Of a stretch of 21,555 bases of DNA, positions 1-7,373 are shown piece after piece. A model generated the notes under the pieces. It did not search any database and was not told the origin of the DNA. It was given only the letters and a program-made list of their open reading frames with translations. The DNA lies in the IMG/VR virus record IMGVR_UViG_3300031746_000197, positions 1 through 21,555 of that record; one strand, given 5' to 3'. The DNA comes from a virus. A program made the position numbers and the translations under genes. The first letter of the stretch is position 1, and every line of letters begins with the position of its first letter.

Positions 1-33
1 GCTAGATTTCTTAGCGTACGGGTGTGGATATGA
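1..33 (+). CDS. Possible 3' end of an upstream gene (partial)
   Basis: The first frame is open from the window edge and ends at TGA 31-33, overlapping the ATG at 30 in an ATGA arrangement. Only about ten codons are visible, so no product can be named. A second frame is also open from the edge and stops at 38-40, so which one is coding is undecided. The ATGA junction matches the overlap style of this operon, which is the only reason for preferring this frame. Confidence 0.22.
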   Translation, partial: ARFLSVRVWI

Positions 34-122
34 CGACTAAGAAGATTCCGAGGACCTGCTCGATGAGGCAAGCGCGAGGGCCAGGACAACTCCGGCTGGG
101 ATTCTCGGAGGTGACGGCATGA
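30..122 (+). CDS. Possible 30-aa ORF ahead of terminase
   Basis: An ATG at 30 opens a 30-codon frame that ends at TGA 120-122. Its start overlaps the stop of the preceding open frame (ATGA at 30-33), and its stop overlaps the small-terminase start (ATGA at 119-122). The predicted peptide is basic, with several Arg and Lys residues, and resembles no family I know. There is no convincing Shine-Dalgarno before 30, so it could only be made by translational coupling. The double ATGA chain is the whole case; chance is quite possible in GC-rich DNA. No other feature is visible in bases 1-118. Confidence 0.28.
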   Translation: MTTKKIPRTCSMRQARGPGQLRLGFSEVTA

Positions 123-553
123 AGGGTCCACCTCCTAAGCCCGCCCACCTGCGCCAGCGCAAGAACCGCACATCGACCGCGGCGGTGCTACGGGCTGAGG
201 GCGAAGGGCGCAAGCGAGCGCCCTCGCTGCCAAAGGATCGCGAGTGGCATTCGATGACGCTGGCTTGGTGGAGGGACGTGTGGCACAGCCCGATGGCCGC
301 CCAGTTCGTCAAGGCCGACGCGCACGGCCTCTATCGCTTGGCCGTCCTAGTCGATCGGTTCTGGCTTGAACCGACAACGACCCTAGCGGGGGAGATCCGC
401 CAGCAGCAAGCCGCCTACGGTCTCACGCCGCTTGACCGGCGCCGTCTCCAATGGGAAAGCGCCAAGGCTGAAGCGGCCGAGAAGAAACGCCGACCGCTAG
501 CGCCGCCGAGCGAGGGCGACCCGAGGAATCTGTTGAGGATGGTGGCAAGGTGA
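119..553 (+). CDS. terS: Terminase small subunit
   Basis: This 144-aa protein is the likely DNA-recognition subunit of the packaging motor. It would bind the phage pac or cos site and deliver it to the large subunit. The Pro/Lys-rich start (GPPPKPAHLRQRKNR), the Trp-rich block at about residues 44-53 (WHSMTLAWWRDVWHSPMAAQ), the following helical stretch and the segment YGLTPLDRRRLQW near residues 100-112 resemble small terminases of many high-GC siphophages. The ATG at 119 is preceded by GGAGGTGA at about 106-113. The last codons overlap the GTG start of the large terminase by 4 bases (GTGA, 550-553), so the two are probably translationally coupled. Family is inferred from motif and position; the exact family is uncertain. 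Confidence 0.82.
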   Translation: MKGPPPKPAHLRQRKNRTSTAAVLRAEGEGRKRAPSLPKDREWHSMTLAWWRDVWHSPMAAQFVKADAHGLYRLAVLVDRFWLEPTTTLAGEIRQQQAAYGLTPLDRRRLQWESAKAEAAEKKRRPLAPPSEGDPRNLLRMVAR

Positions 554-2175
554 TCCTCTGCGTCCCCTCGCTGGACGAAGAGCCGTACCCGACGCTCGGG
601 CAACAGGTTTGCGAGTTCATCACTGAGAACCTTGTGCATGGACCCGGCGACCTGCGCGGTGAGCCCGCGCGGCTAGACTCCGAGAAGAGGGCGCTCATCT
701 ATAGGGCATACGAGATATACCCCCTCGGCCACGCACAGGCTGGCCGGCGCCGCTTTCGGCGGGTCGCGATCTCGCTCCGCAAGGGTAGCGCGAAGACGGA
801 ACTGGCGGCGTGGCTTGTGGCCTGCGAACTCCACCCCGAAGCCCCGGTGCGATGCACTGGTTGGCAGAAAGACGGGGAGCCCATCGGCGGGCCCGTCAAC
901 GACCCTTACATCCCCCTCGTGGCCTACACCGAGGAACAGAGCGACGAGCTCTGCTACGCGACCTTGCTCGTGGTGCTCGGCGAGGGGCCGCTGGCCCAGG
1001 ACTTCGACATCGGCCTTCAGCGCATCGTTCGGCGCAAGGGCGATGGGAAGGCCGTGGCGCTGGCGACGGCACCCAGTGCCCGCGAGGGTGCCCGCACGAC
1101 CTTCGAAGTCTTCGATGAGACCTGGCTGTTCAGTCTCCCGCGGCTGAAGAACGCTCATCGCACGATGCTGGCGAACCTACCGAAGCGCATGGCGGCAGAC
1201 CCGTGGGCGCTTGAGGTGACGACGGCGCCGGTGCCGGGCGAGGGTTCGGTGGCCGAAGGGACGATGGAATACGCCCGCGCCATTGCCGAGGGGCACCTGA
1301 CCGATGCGCGGCTGTTCTTCTTCCACCGCCAAGCCTCGGATGGCCACGACCTCACGACGCCCGATGGATTGCGGGCGGCAGTCTTAGAGGCCTCTGGCCC
1401 CGTGGCGGACTGGTCGGACATCGAGGGCATCATCCAGCAGTGGCAGGACCCCCAGGCCGATCGCGCCCATCTTGAGCATGTCTGGCTCAACCGGCCTTCT
1501 CAGGCCTCCGACAAAGCCTTCGACGTGGAGCGCTGGAAGGAACTGGCGGACCCCGGCTACATCATCCCCGACGGCGCGCTGATCGTAGGCGGATTCGACG
1601 GCTCGCGTTTCCATGACTCGACGGCGCTCGTGATCACGGAAGTGGAGACAGGCCACCAGGCGCTCATCGGCCTCTGGGAGAAACCACTGACGGCCGGCGA
1701 CGATTGGGAGGTGCCCGAGGCCGAGGTCGACGCCGTGGTTCACGAAATGTTTGAGCGCTGGCAGGTCTGGCGACTCTATGCCGACCCCCACTACTGGGAG
1801 TCGACGGTCGCAAAATGGGCGGGCGAGTTCGGCGGGCAGAGGGTGATGGCCTGGTATACCAACCGGCTCGCGCAGATGGCTTACTCCCTACGCTCCTTCG
1901 CGACGGCGATCCAGGCGGGCGAACTGTCGCATGACGGGAACGAGGATCTGGCCCGGCACATCGGCAACGCCTGCAAGAGGACGCTGAACCTCCGCGATGA
2001 AGACGGGGAGAGGCTCTGCCTCATCCAAAAAGAACGCTGGGACTCGCCGTTCAAGATCGATGCGGCGATGGCGGCTGTGCTCTCGAACGAAGCGAGGATG
2101 GATGCGATCAAGAGCGGCGCCAAGGCTACCGCCTACCGCTCCGTCTATGAAGATCGCGGTGTTTTGCATGTTTAG
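550..2175 (+). CDS. terL: Terminase large subunit (ATPase-nuclease)
   Basis: This 541-aa motor protein translocates DNA into the prohead and cuts the concatemer. The N-terminal ATPase carries a Walker A-like loop at residues 75-84 (SLRKGSAKTE) and a Walker B with catalytic Glu at 185-191 (FEVFDET; D189, E190). The C-terminal RNase H-like nuclease shows three well-placed Asp residues: D350 in IVGGFDGSRFHDSTALV, D412 in RLYADPHYWES, and D504 in FKIDAAMAAV. The length is normal for the family and all expected catalytic residues are visible. Translation starts at GTG 550 inside the end of the small subunit gene. The next gene begins 15 bases downstream with its own GCGAGGTG ribosome site. Confidence 0.96.
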   Translation: MILCVPSLDEEPYPTLGQQVCEFITENLVHGPGDLRGEPARLDSEKRALIYRAYEIYPLGHAQAGRRRFRRVAISLRKGSAKTELAAWLVACELHPEAPVRCTGWQKDGEPIGGPVNDPYIPLVAYTEEQSDELCYATLLVVLGEGPLAQDFDIGLQRIVRRKGDGKAVALATAPSAREGARTTFEVFDETWLFSLPRLKNAHRTMLANLPKRMAADPWALEVTTAPVPGEGSVAEGTMEYARAIAEGHLTDARLFFFHRQASDGHDLTTPDGLRAAVLEASGPVADWSDIEGIIQQWQDPQADRAHLEHVWLNRPSQASDKAFDVERWKELADPGYIIPDGALIVGGFDGSRFHDSTALVITEVETGHQALIGLWEKPLTAGDDWEVPEAEVDAVVHEMFERWQVWRLYADPHYWESTVAKWAGEFGGQRVMAWYTNRLAQMAYSLRSFATAIQAGELSHDGNEDLARHIGNACKRTLNLRDEDGERLCLIQKERWDSPFKIDAAMAAVLSNEARMDAIKSGAKATAYRSVYEDRGVLHV

Positions 2176-2190
2176 CGAGGTGCTACAGGC

Positions 2191-4161
2191 ATGAGGATAC
2201 CCTTCTGGACGGCCCGGCAAGAGCGGCGGGCCTGGCAACTCAACGCCGCTACCTCTGTCCTGGCAAACGCTGGGATACAAATACAGACGGCGACCGGCAT
2301 ATCAGTCAGCGAAAGGAAGGCGCTGACCTACATCCCGGTGCTCGCCTGTGCGCGGGTCCTGGCGGAAGACGTGGCGTCTTTGCCGCTCATCACCTATCGG
2401 CGTCTACAACCGCGCGGCAAGGAGCGGGCGACGGCCCATCCGCTGTATGATCTGCTTCACACCCAACCCAATCCCGAACAGGACTCATTCATGTTTCGTT
2501 CGATGCTTCAGATGCACGCCGCGACATGGGGTGGCGGCTACGCTGAAATTGTGACCGAAAATGGCTGGCCGATAGCACTCTGGCCTATCCCGCCCTGGCG
2601 GATGGAGGCCAGGCGTACCCCCGAAGGTCAACTCTTCTATCACGTCAGCTCGCCGTCCATCGATGAAGTAGGCCAGCGCCAGGGCGTGGACCTCTGGGCT
2701 TCGCAGGTCTTTCGCGTCTTCTGGCTTACGCTCGATGGCGTGACTCCCATTTCGCCCGTAGGCTTGGCCCGCGAGGCAATCGGCCTGGGGCTCGCTACTC
2801 AAGAATACGGTAGCCGCTTCTTCGCTAATGATGCGCGGCCTGGGTTCATCCTAGAGCACCCGGGCACCCTGAGCGATACGGCGTACAAGCGTGTCAGGGG
2901 AACATTTGAAGGCCGGCACCAGGGCCTCAGCCGTTCTCATCGCGTCGCACTTCTGGAAGAGGGCATGAAAGTTCACGAGGTGGGGATCCCGCCGGAGGAC
3001 GCTCAGTTCCTGGAGACGCGCAAGTACCAGCGAACCGAGGTCGCCGGCCTCTACCGGATGCCACCTCACAAGATCGGTGACCTCGAGCGGGCAACCTTCA
3101 CCAACATAGAGCAGCAGGCCCTTGAGTACGTCGTCGATTGTCTGCGGCCGTGGCTCGTGCGCTGGGAGCAGGCCATCTTGACGCAACTGATCCCGCGCGA
3201 ACAGCGGTCGGCTGTCTTCGCCGAGTTCTTGGTGGATGGCCTGCTACGCGGCGACACCGTGAGCCGCTATCAGGCTTATGCCATCGGCCGGCAGTGGGGA
3301 TGGTTCAGCGCCAACGACATCCTGGAAATGGAGAACCGTAATCCCATCGACGGAGGCGACGAATACCTGGTGCCCCTAAACATGGTGCCAGCGGGCAGCA
3401 CGCCCCGGCCCGCCCCAGTCGGCCAGCGCGAAGAGCGTTCTGTCGTTGGCCGGCGCCGGTTGGCTGGCGCCTACTATCGAATATTCGCCTTGGCCACAGA
3501 GCGCCTCATCCGCCGGGAGAAGGCTGAGGTCCTGAAATTGGCGGAGGCCCAACTCGTAAGCCGCAACGGCACATCATTCGCCGCTGGCCTAGCCGAGTTC
3601 TACGCGAAACACGAGGAGTTTGTCCGGCGGGAGATGGGGCCAGTCCTGCTCTCCTATGCGGAGGCTGTTCATGCCGAAGCGTCAGGAGATGTTCGGGCGG
3701 ATCAGGCGTTGCCGTCTGAGCTAGAGGTCTTCATGGCGGCCTATATTGCATCGTTCACCAGCCGCTGGATCGAGTCGTCTCAGGGCCAGATTCTGAGCGT
3801 GACGGGGATCGCCTTGGCCCAAGCGGGCGACCCAGTCGCATCGTTGGCGGACCGTTTCACCGAATGGCAGGCGACTCGGCCGGACAAGACCGCCGCCTGG
3901 GAGACCGTCCGGGCGGGCAACGCCGTTGCCAAGGAGACCTACCGCTTGGAGGGCATCGAGAAGCTGGTGTGGTCGGCCTCTGGGAACGCCTGCCCCTATT
4001 GCTCGGAACTTGACGGCAAGACGTGTGAGATCACGAAGAACTTCATCAGCGCCGGCACCGATTTTCAGCCGGACGGGGCCGACAGCCCTATGACGACGAC
4101 GGTCGATCTTGGGCATCCACCGCTGCACGCTGGCTGTGAATGCAGCATCGTGCCGGGATAG
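2191..4161 (+). CDS. Portal protein fused to a MuF/SPP1 gp7-like minor head domain
   Basis: This is a 656-aa protein with two parts. Residues about 1-410 match the HK97-type portal family that forms the dodecameric DNA channel at one head vertex: SERKALTYIPVLACARVLAE near 40-59, the helical region near 190-220, and RTEVAGLYRMPPHKIGDLE near 281-299. Residues about 425-656 are helical and end in a cysteine/histidine cluster: CPYC at 601-604 and HPPLHAGCEC at 642-651, with C601, C604, H642, H646, C649 and C651. This is the hallmark of the MuF/SPP1 gp7 minor head proteins, which normally follow the portal as a separate gene. The reading frame is continuous across the junction, so it is a true fusion and not a frameshift. 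The linker is Pro/Arg-rich (about 402-422). The role of the second domain (head assembly or an ejected protein) is inferred. Confidence 0.93.
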   Translation: MRIPFWTARQERRAWQLNAATSVLANAGIQIQTATGISVSERKALTYIPVLACARVLAEDVASLPLITYRRLQPRGKERATAHPLYDLLHTQPNPEQDSFMFRSMLQMHAATWGGGYAEIVTENGWPIALWPIPPWRMEARRTPEGQLFYHVSSPSIDEVGQRQGVDLWASQVFRVFWLTLDGVTPISPVGLAREAIGLGLATQEYGSRFFANDARPGFILEHPGTLSDTAYKRVRGTFEGRHQGLSRSHRVALLEEGMKVHEVGIPPEDAQFLETRKYQRTEVAGLYRMPPHKIGDLERATFTNIEQQALEYVVDCLRPWLVRWEQAILTQLIPREQRSAVFAEFLVDGLLRGDTVSRYQAYAIGRQWGWFSANDILEMENRNPIDGGDEYLVPLNMVPAGSTPRPAPVGQREERSVVGRRRLAGAYYRIFALATERLIRREKAEVLKLAEAQLVSRNGTSFAAGLAEFYAKHEEFVRREMGPVLLSYAEAVHAEASGDVRADQALPSELEVFMAAYIASFTSRWIESSQGQILSVTGIALAQAGDPVASLADRFTEWQATRPDKTAAWETVRAGNAVAKETYRLEGIEKLVWSASGNACPYCSELDGKTCEITKNFISAGTDFQPDGADSPMTTTVDLGHPPLHAGCECSIVPG

Positions 4162-4168
4162 AGGAGGG
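4161..4168 (+). promoter_or_regulatory. Ribosome binding site fixing the protease start
   Basis: GAGGAGGG lies 4 bases before the ATG at 4173 and directly after the portal stop codon (4159-4161). A longer in-frame start at 4140 exists, but it lies inside the portal gene and lacks a comparable site, so 4173 is chosen. Confidence 0.8.
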
Positions 4169-4172
4169 AATA

Positions 4173-5156
4173 ATGCCATACCCGAATGAGCACGCTTGCC
4201 GGTTGCGGGAGCCGGGAGACTTCGAGGCCGATGCGTTTCGCCGGGTCTCCCGTGACCACAAAGGCAAGACATACGACGTGATCATGGGGCGTCTCAAGGG
4301 CGAGGACACGCTGACCGAGCAGGCGTTCCGCTACAAGAAGGACGAGTGGGGCGCCGATGATGCTCGGGCCCACTGCCAGGAACACGACGGCACATTCGAG
4401 CCGGCGGAAGACGAGCGCCAGCGCCCCATAGAGGGTGCCGTTGAGCGGCGGATGTTCGATCTGGAGACGGTCGACCTGCGTGTCCTGCGCGAGGAGGGCC
4501 AACCTCTACGGATCGAGGGGCACGGCGCCGTCTTCAACAGGTGGTCGCTTCCCATCATGGGCTCCTTCAGGGAGCGCATCATGCCGGGCGCCTTCGCGAA
4601 GACGTTGCGCGAATCCGGCGATGTCCCGTCCCTCTACAACCACGACCCGAACATGGTCCTGGGGCGCACCAGCAACGGCCGCCTCGAACTAAGGGAAGAC
4701 GAATCCGGCCTCTGGTTCCGGGTGACACCGACGGACACCGCCTACGCCCGCGATCTCCTGACCAACATCGAGGAGCGGAACGTCACCGGCAACTCCTTCG
4801 GCTTCATCGCCGTCAAGGACCACTGGTATGACGAGAAGGGCGAGAACCGCCGTGATGTGATCGAGGCGCGCCTGCTGGACGTTGGCCCTGTCACCTTCCC
4901 TGCCTACCCGGACACCGACGTGGCCGTGCGCCATTTCCTGGACTGGGAGCAGCGCATTGGGCGACGCCTTCAGGGCAAGCGGTTGGAGCAACTCAAGACG
5001 CTTACCGGGAGCCTGAAGGACGCCGCTGCGGCCCTGGACGAACTGATCACCTGGGCCGCTGAAGATGACGAATCAGCGTCGAGCCGGTCTGGACTGGACC
5101 ACTCGGCGAAGTTGAGACGCCTGCGAAGGCGCGTGGACGTTCGCCTGAAGGCGTAA
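4173..5156 (+). CDS. HK97-family prohead maturation protease (U35)
   Basis: This 327-aa serine protease is expected to digest the scaffold (delta) domains of the capsid protein inside the prohead. The protease core spans about residues 90-262. Catalytic-site candidates are H157 in LYNHDPNMVLGR and S208 in NVTGNSFGF, followed by the typical LLDVGPVTFPAYPDTDVAVR segment at 234-253. In front is an extra domain of about 80 residues (PYPNEHACRLREPGDFE at 2-18 onward) that is seen in many prohead proteases. A Lys/Arg-rich, helical C-terminal tail follows from about 263. The gene starts 11 bases after the portal stop. It encodes a single protease plus tail; a separate scaffold gene is absent, which fits the HK97 strategy in which the capsid N-terminus acts as scaffold. 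Confidence 0.93.
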   Translation: MPYPNEHACRLREPGDFEADAFRRVSRDHKGKTYDVIMGRLKGEDTLTEQAFRYKKDEWGADDARAHCQEHDGTFEPAEDERQRPIEGAVERRMFDLETVDLRVLREEGQPLRIEGHGAVFNRWSLPIMGSFRERIMPGAFAKTLRESGDVPSLYNHDPNMVLGRTSNGRLELREDESGLWFRVTPTDTAYARDLLTNIEERNVTGNSFGFIAVKDHWYDEKGENRRDVIEARLLDVGPVTFPAYPDTDVAVRHFLDWEQRIGRRLQGKRLEQLKTLTGSLKDAAAALDELITWAAEDDESASSRSGLDHSAKLRRLRRRVDVRLKA

Positions 5157-5181
5157 TCGCCTCTGGGCTTACTAGTTGCGG

Positions 5182-5214
5182 GGCCGTCCAAGGGGGCGGC
5201 CTTTCCATAGGAGG
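5182..5214 (+). promoter_or_regulatory. Hairpin plus RBS leader of the major capsid gene
   Basis: GGCCGTCC (5182-5189) pairs with GGGCGGCC (5194-5201) around the loop AAGG, giving an 8-bp stem with one G-U pair, followed by TTTCCAT and then AGGAGG (5209-5214). TTG 5221 lies 6 bases further. A near-copy precedes the tail gene at 17032. It could act as a weak terminator, an RNA processing/stability element or a translation control element; which one is not visible. Confidence 0.6.
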
Positions 5215-5220
5215 AAGACA

Positions 5221-6543
5221 TTGGACATCGAAGCGTTGAAGAGGGAGCGGCTCGCTCACCTCAACAAGGCACGGGAGATCGTGGACAGCGCCGAGAAGGA
5301 GAACCGCGATCTCACGCCGGAAGAGCAGGAGTCATACGACGACTCCAACAAGCAGGGCGATAGCATCGAGCAGCGCATCAAGCGCGAAGAGGAGCTGAAC
5401 CAGAGGCACGGCGTCTTCGCGTCGCCCGGCCCGAAGACAGGGCGCCCGATGCCGACGCCCTTCATCGGCATGTCCGACCCCGAGATCGAGAAGTATTCGC
5501 TGATGCGGGCCATCCGGGCTGCGGCGAGCGGCGACTGGCAGGAGGCCAGCCTTGAGCTGGAGGCCTCGCGCGCCGTCGAGAAGACGATGGGCAGGAACCC
5601 CCGCGGCTTCTTCGTGCCGATGGACTGGATGCAGCGCCGGCAGCCGCTCACGCCTGAACAGCGCGATCAACTCAAGGGCACGGGGAGCGCCGGTGGCTTC
5701 ATGGTCGGCACCGAGCTCCTTGGGGCCAGCTTCATCGATCGCCTGGTGAACAAGATGGTGATGGCCCAGGCGGGCGTCACCTATCTCACCGGCCTCGTGG
5801 GCAGCGTGGCGATCCCGCGGCTGGCGACCGGCCCGACGAGCTACTGGGTGGCAGAGAATGCGGCCCCGACTGAGGGCGCGCAAGTCTTCGAGCAGGTCAC
5901 GCTCAGTCCCAAGACGAATGCGGCCTACATCGACATCTCGCGGCGCCTGCTTCAGCAGGCCTCGCTCGATGTAGAGAACATGGTCCGCAACGACCTGGCC
6001 CGCTCCGTCGCTCTGGCGCTGGACAAGGCCATCCTCCAGGGTGCGGGCACGAACGAGCCGACGGGTCTCCTCAACACCACCAGCGTCGTCGATTGCTCGG
6101 GCACCGACGGCGACACGACCGCCTGGGCATCCGTGATCGAACTGGAGACGACCGTCGCCACCGCCAACGCCGACGTAGGCCGCCTGGCCTACATCACCAA
6201 CCCGACGATCAGGGGCGTCATGAAGTCGACGCTGATCACGGCCACCTACGGCGAGCAGTTCCTGTGGGATTCGAAGAGTCCGGGCACGCCGGTCAACGGC
6301 TACCCGTGTTTGATCACTGCCCAGATCGGCGCCACCAACACCAAGGCCAGTTCCGGGGCTATCATGTCGTTCATTTTCTTCGGCAACTGGGAGGACGTGA
6401 TCGTGGGTTCCTGGGGCTCCCTGGACGTGCTAGTCGATCCGTACAGCGGCGGAACCGCCGGCACCGTGCGCGTCATCGTCTTCAACGACACGGACGTGGC
6501 AGTGCGGCACCCGGCCGGCTTCGCCTTCGGCTACTACAAGTAG
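5221..6543 (+). CDS. Major capsid protein, HK97 fold
   Basis: This 440-aa protein builds the icosahedral shell. The first 75 or so residues are strongly charged and helical (DIEALKRERLAHLNKAREI...), matching the delta/scaffold domain that the protease removes. The mature part contains typical family segments: LKGTGSAGGFMVGTEL near 155-170, the region from LLQQASLDVENMVRNDLARS near 244 to QGAGTNEPTGLL near 271-282, and a C-terminal NDTDVAVRHPAGFAFGYYK. The start is set at TTG 5221, which has an ideal AGGAGG 6 bases upstream. A longer in-frame TTG at 5176 has no such site and would include the hairpin leader. A TTG start for the most abundant virion protein is notable. A strong inverted repeat follows the stop codon. 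Confidence 0.95.
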   Translation: MDIEALKRERLAHLNKAREIVDSAEKENRDLTPEEQESYDDSNKQGDSIEQRIKREEELNQRHGVFASPGPKTGRPMPTPFIGMSDPEIEKYSLMRAIRAAASGDWQEASLELEASRAVEKTMGRNPRGFFVPMDWMQRRQPLTPEQRDQLKGTGSAGGFMVGTELLGASFIDRLVNKMVMAQAGVTYLTGLVGSVAIPRLATGPTSYWVAENAAPTEGAQVFEQVTLSPKTNAAYIDISRRLLQQASLDVENMVRNDLARSVALALDKAILQGAGTNEPTGLLNTTSVVDCSGTDGDTTAWASVIELETTVATANADVGRLAYITNPTIRGVMKSTLITATYGEQFLWDSKSPGTPVNGYPCLITAQIGATNTKASSGAIMSFIFFGNWEDVIVGSWGSLDVLVDPYSGGTAGTVRVIVFNDTDVAVRHPAGFAFGYYK

Positions 6544-6562
6544 GCATGGCACTGACGACCGA

Positions 6563-6595
6563 GAGCGGGCGGGGGTTGGTGACCCCCGCCCGCTC
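6563..6595 (+). terminator. Perfect 14-bp inverted repeat after the capsid gene
   Basis: GAGCGGGCGGGGGT (6563-6576) and ACCCCCGCCCGCTC (6582-6595) are exact reverse complements around a 5-base loop, TGGTG. It sits 19 bases after the capsid stop. No T-run follows, so it is not a classical intrinsic terminator. It may attenuate read-through or protect the 3' end of capsid mRNA. The RBS of the next gene (TTGGAGG at 6600-6606) follows immediately. Confidence 0.7.
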
Positions 6596-6611
6596 CAGCT
6601 TGGAGGCAAAC

Positions 6612-6911
6612 ATGAGGATTCGGATCACGAAGCGCGGGCGGAAGGGTTGCGCCGTGATTCTCATGCGTACGGACTGGCCGGACGGCGCCATTATCACCGT
6701 CTCGAAGCACGAAGGTGATGCGGCTATCCGCGACGGCTGGGCCGAACTCGTGACGGATGCGCCCGAACCACCCGAAGAGGAGATAGCGGAGGAGGAGGCA
6801 GGAGAGGAAGAAAGAGAGGAGCCCGAGCCGGAGACCGCGACGGCTGAGCCCTTCGGCGAGACCGCCATGCAGAAGCCGCCCAAGAAGCGGCGAGGAGGGA
6901 AACGATGGTAG
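6612..6911 (+). CDS. Small charge-segregated protein downstream of capsid
   Basis: A 99-aa protein with ATG at 6612 behind TTGGAGG. The first 50 residues are basic with a compact pattern (MRIRITKRGRKGCAVIL..., DGWAELV). They resemble the small proteins that often follow HK97-type capsid genes and end in a 'GxAELV'-like motif. Residues about 53-75 are dominated by Glu (PEPPEEEIAEEEAGEEEREE), and the C-terminus is basic (PPKKRRGGKR). No enzyme motif is seen. The gene ends inside the start of the next one (ATGGTAG, 6905-6911). A capsid-associated, minor scaffold or neck role is possible but only inferred from position. A longer overlapping frame starting at 6093 is an out-of-frame shadow of the capsid gene and was not used. 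Confidence 0.78.
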   Translation: MRIRITKRGRKGCAVILMRTDWPDGAIITVSKHEGDAAIRDGWAELVTDAPEPPEEEIAEEEAGEEEREEPEPETATAEPFGETAMQKPPKKRRGGKRW

Positions 6912-7336
6912 ATCGAATCTACGAGTACGCGCTCATTGCCCAGGCACTGTTGCCTGCATCGTCCAGCGGCGCCCGCAGCGGCGTCGCTATCGACATGATG
7001 GGCTGGGATGGCTGCGACTTCATCCTGACCGTCGGCGACATCGCTTCGACCGGGACGCTCAACGCGAAGGTTCAGAAGGACACAGTTACCAACTTCGCAT
7101 CGCCGACGGACATCACCAGCGCCGCCATCGTCGCGCTTGCCGACACCGACGACAACAACGTCTTTGTCATCTCGGTGTGTGAGCCCAGCGAGCGCTATCT
7201 GCGCATCGTCGTGACTGCGGCGACCGCAGCCAGCGTTTCGGGCGCCATCGCGATCCGCTGGTGCCGGCACGGCGGGGGCGGCCTTCCGCCGACCCAGGCA
7301 GCCGCTCAGGTCATCACCGTGGGGCCCGGCTGCTAG
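6905..7336 (+). CDS. Beta-rich virion protein, possibly capsid-associated
   Basis: A 143-aa protein whose ATG lies within the last codons of the previous gene, behind GAGGAGGGAAACG. Alternating short hydrophobic strands (GCDFILTVGDI, GTLNAKVQKD, VFVISV, YLRIVVTAAT, AIAIRW) suggest an all-beta sandwich. The N-terminal helix (YEYALIAQALLPAS) and a Gly-rich C-terminal segment frame it. Proteins of this look often sit just after capsid genes in siphophages and serve as decoration or head-associated proteins, but no catalytic or binding motif is visible, so the role is open. It could alternatively be the missing head-closure protein. Confidence 0.72.
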   Translation: MVDRIYEYALIAQALLPASSSGARSGVAIDMMGWDGCDFILTVGDIASTGTLNAKVQKDTVTNFASPTDITSAAIVALADTDDNNVFVISVCEPSERYLRIVVTAATAASVSGAIAIRWCRHGGGGLPPTQAAAQVITVGPGC

Positions 7337-7373
7337 AAGACTGACCAACAACATCAGGAAAGGCTAGAGAGCA

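Noticed and set aside
6093-6611. Upstream extension of the 6612 gene into the capsid gene
   Set aside because: The extended part is Arg/His-rich out-of-frame capsid sequence, and the TTGGAGG site points to ATG 6612.
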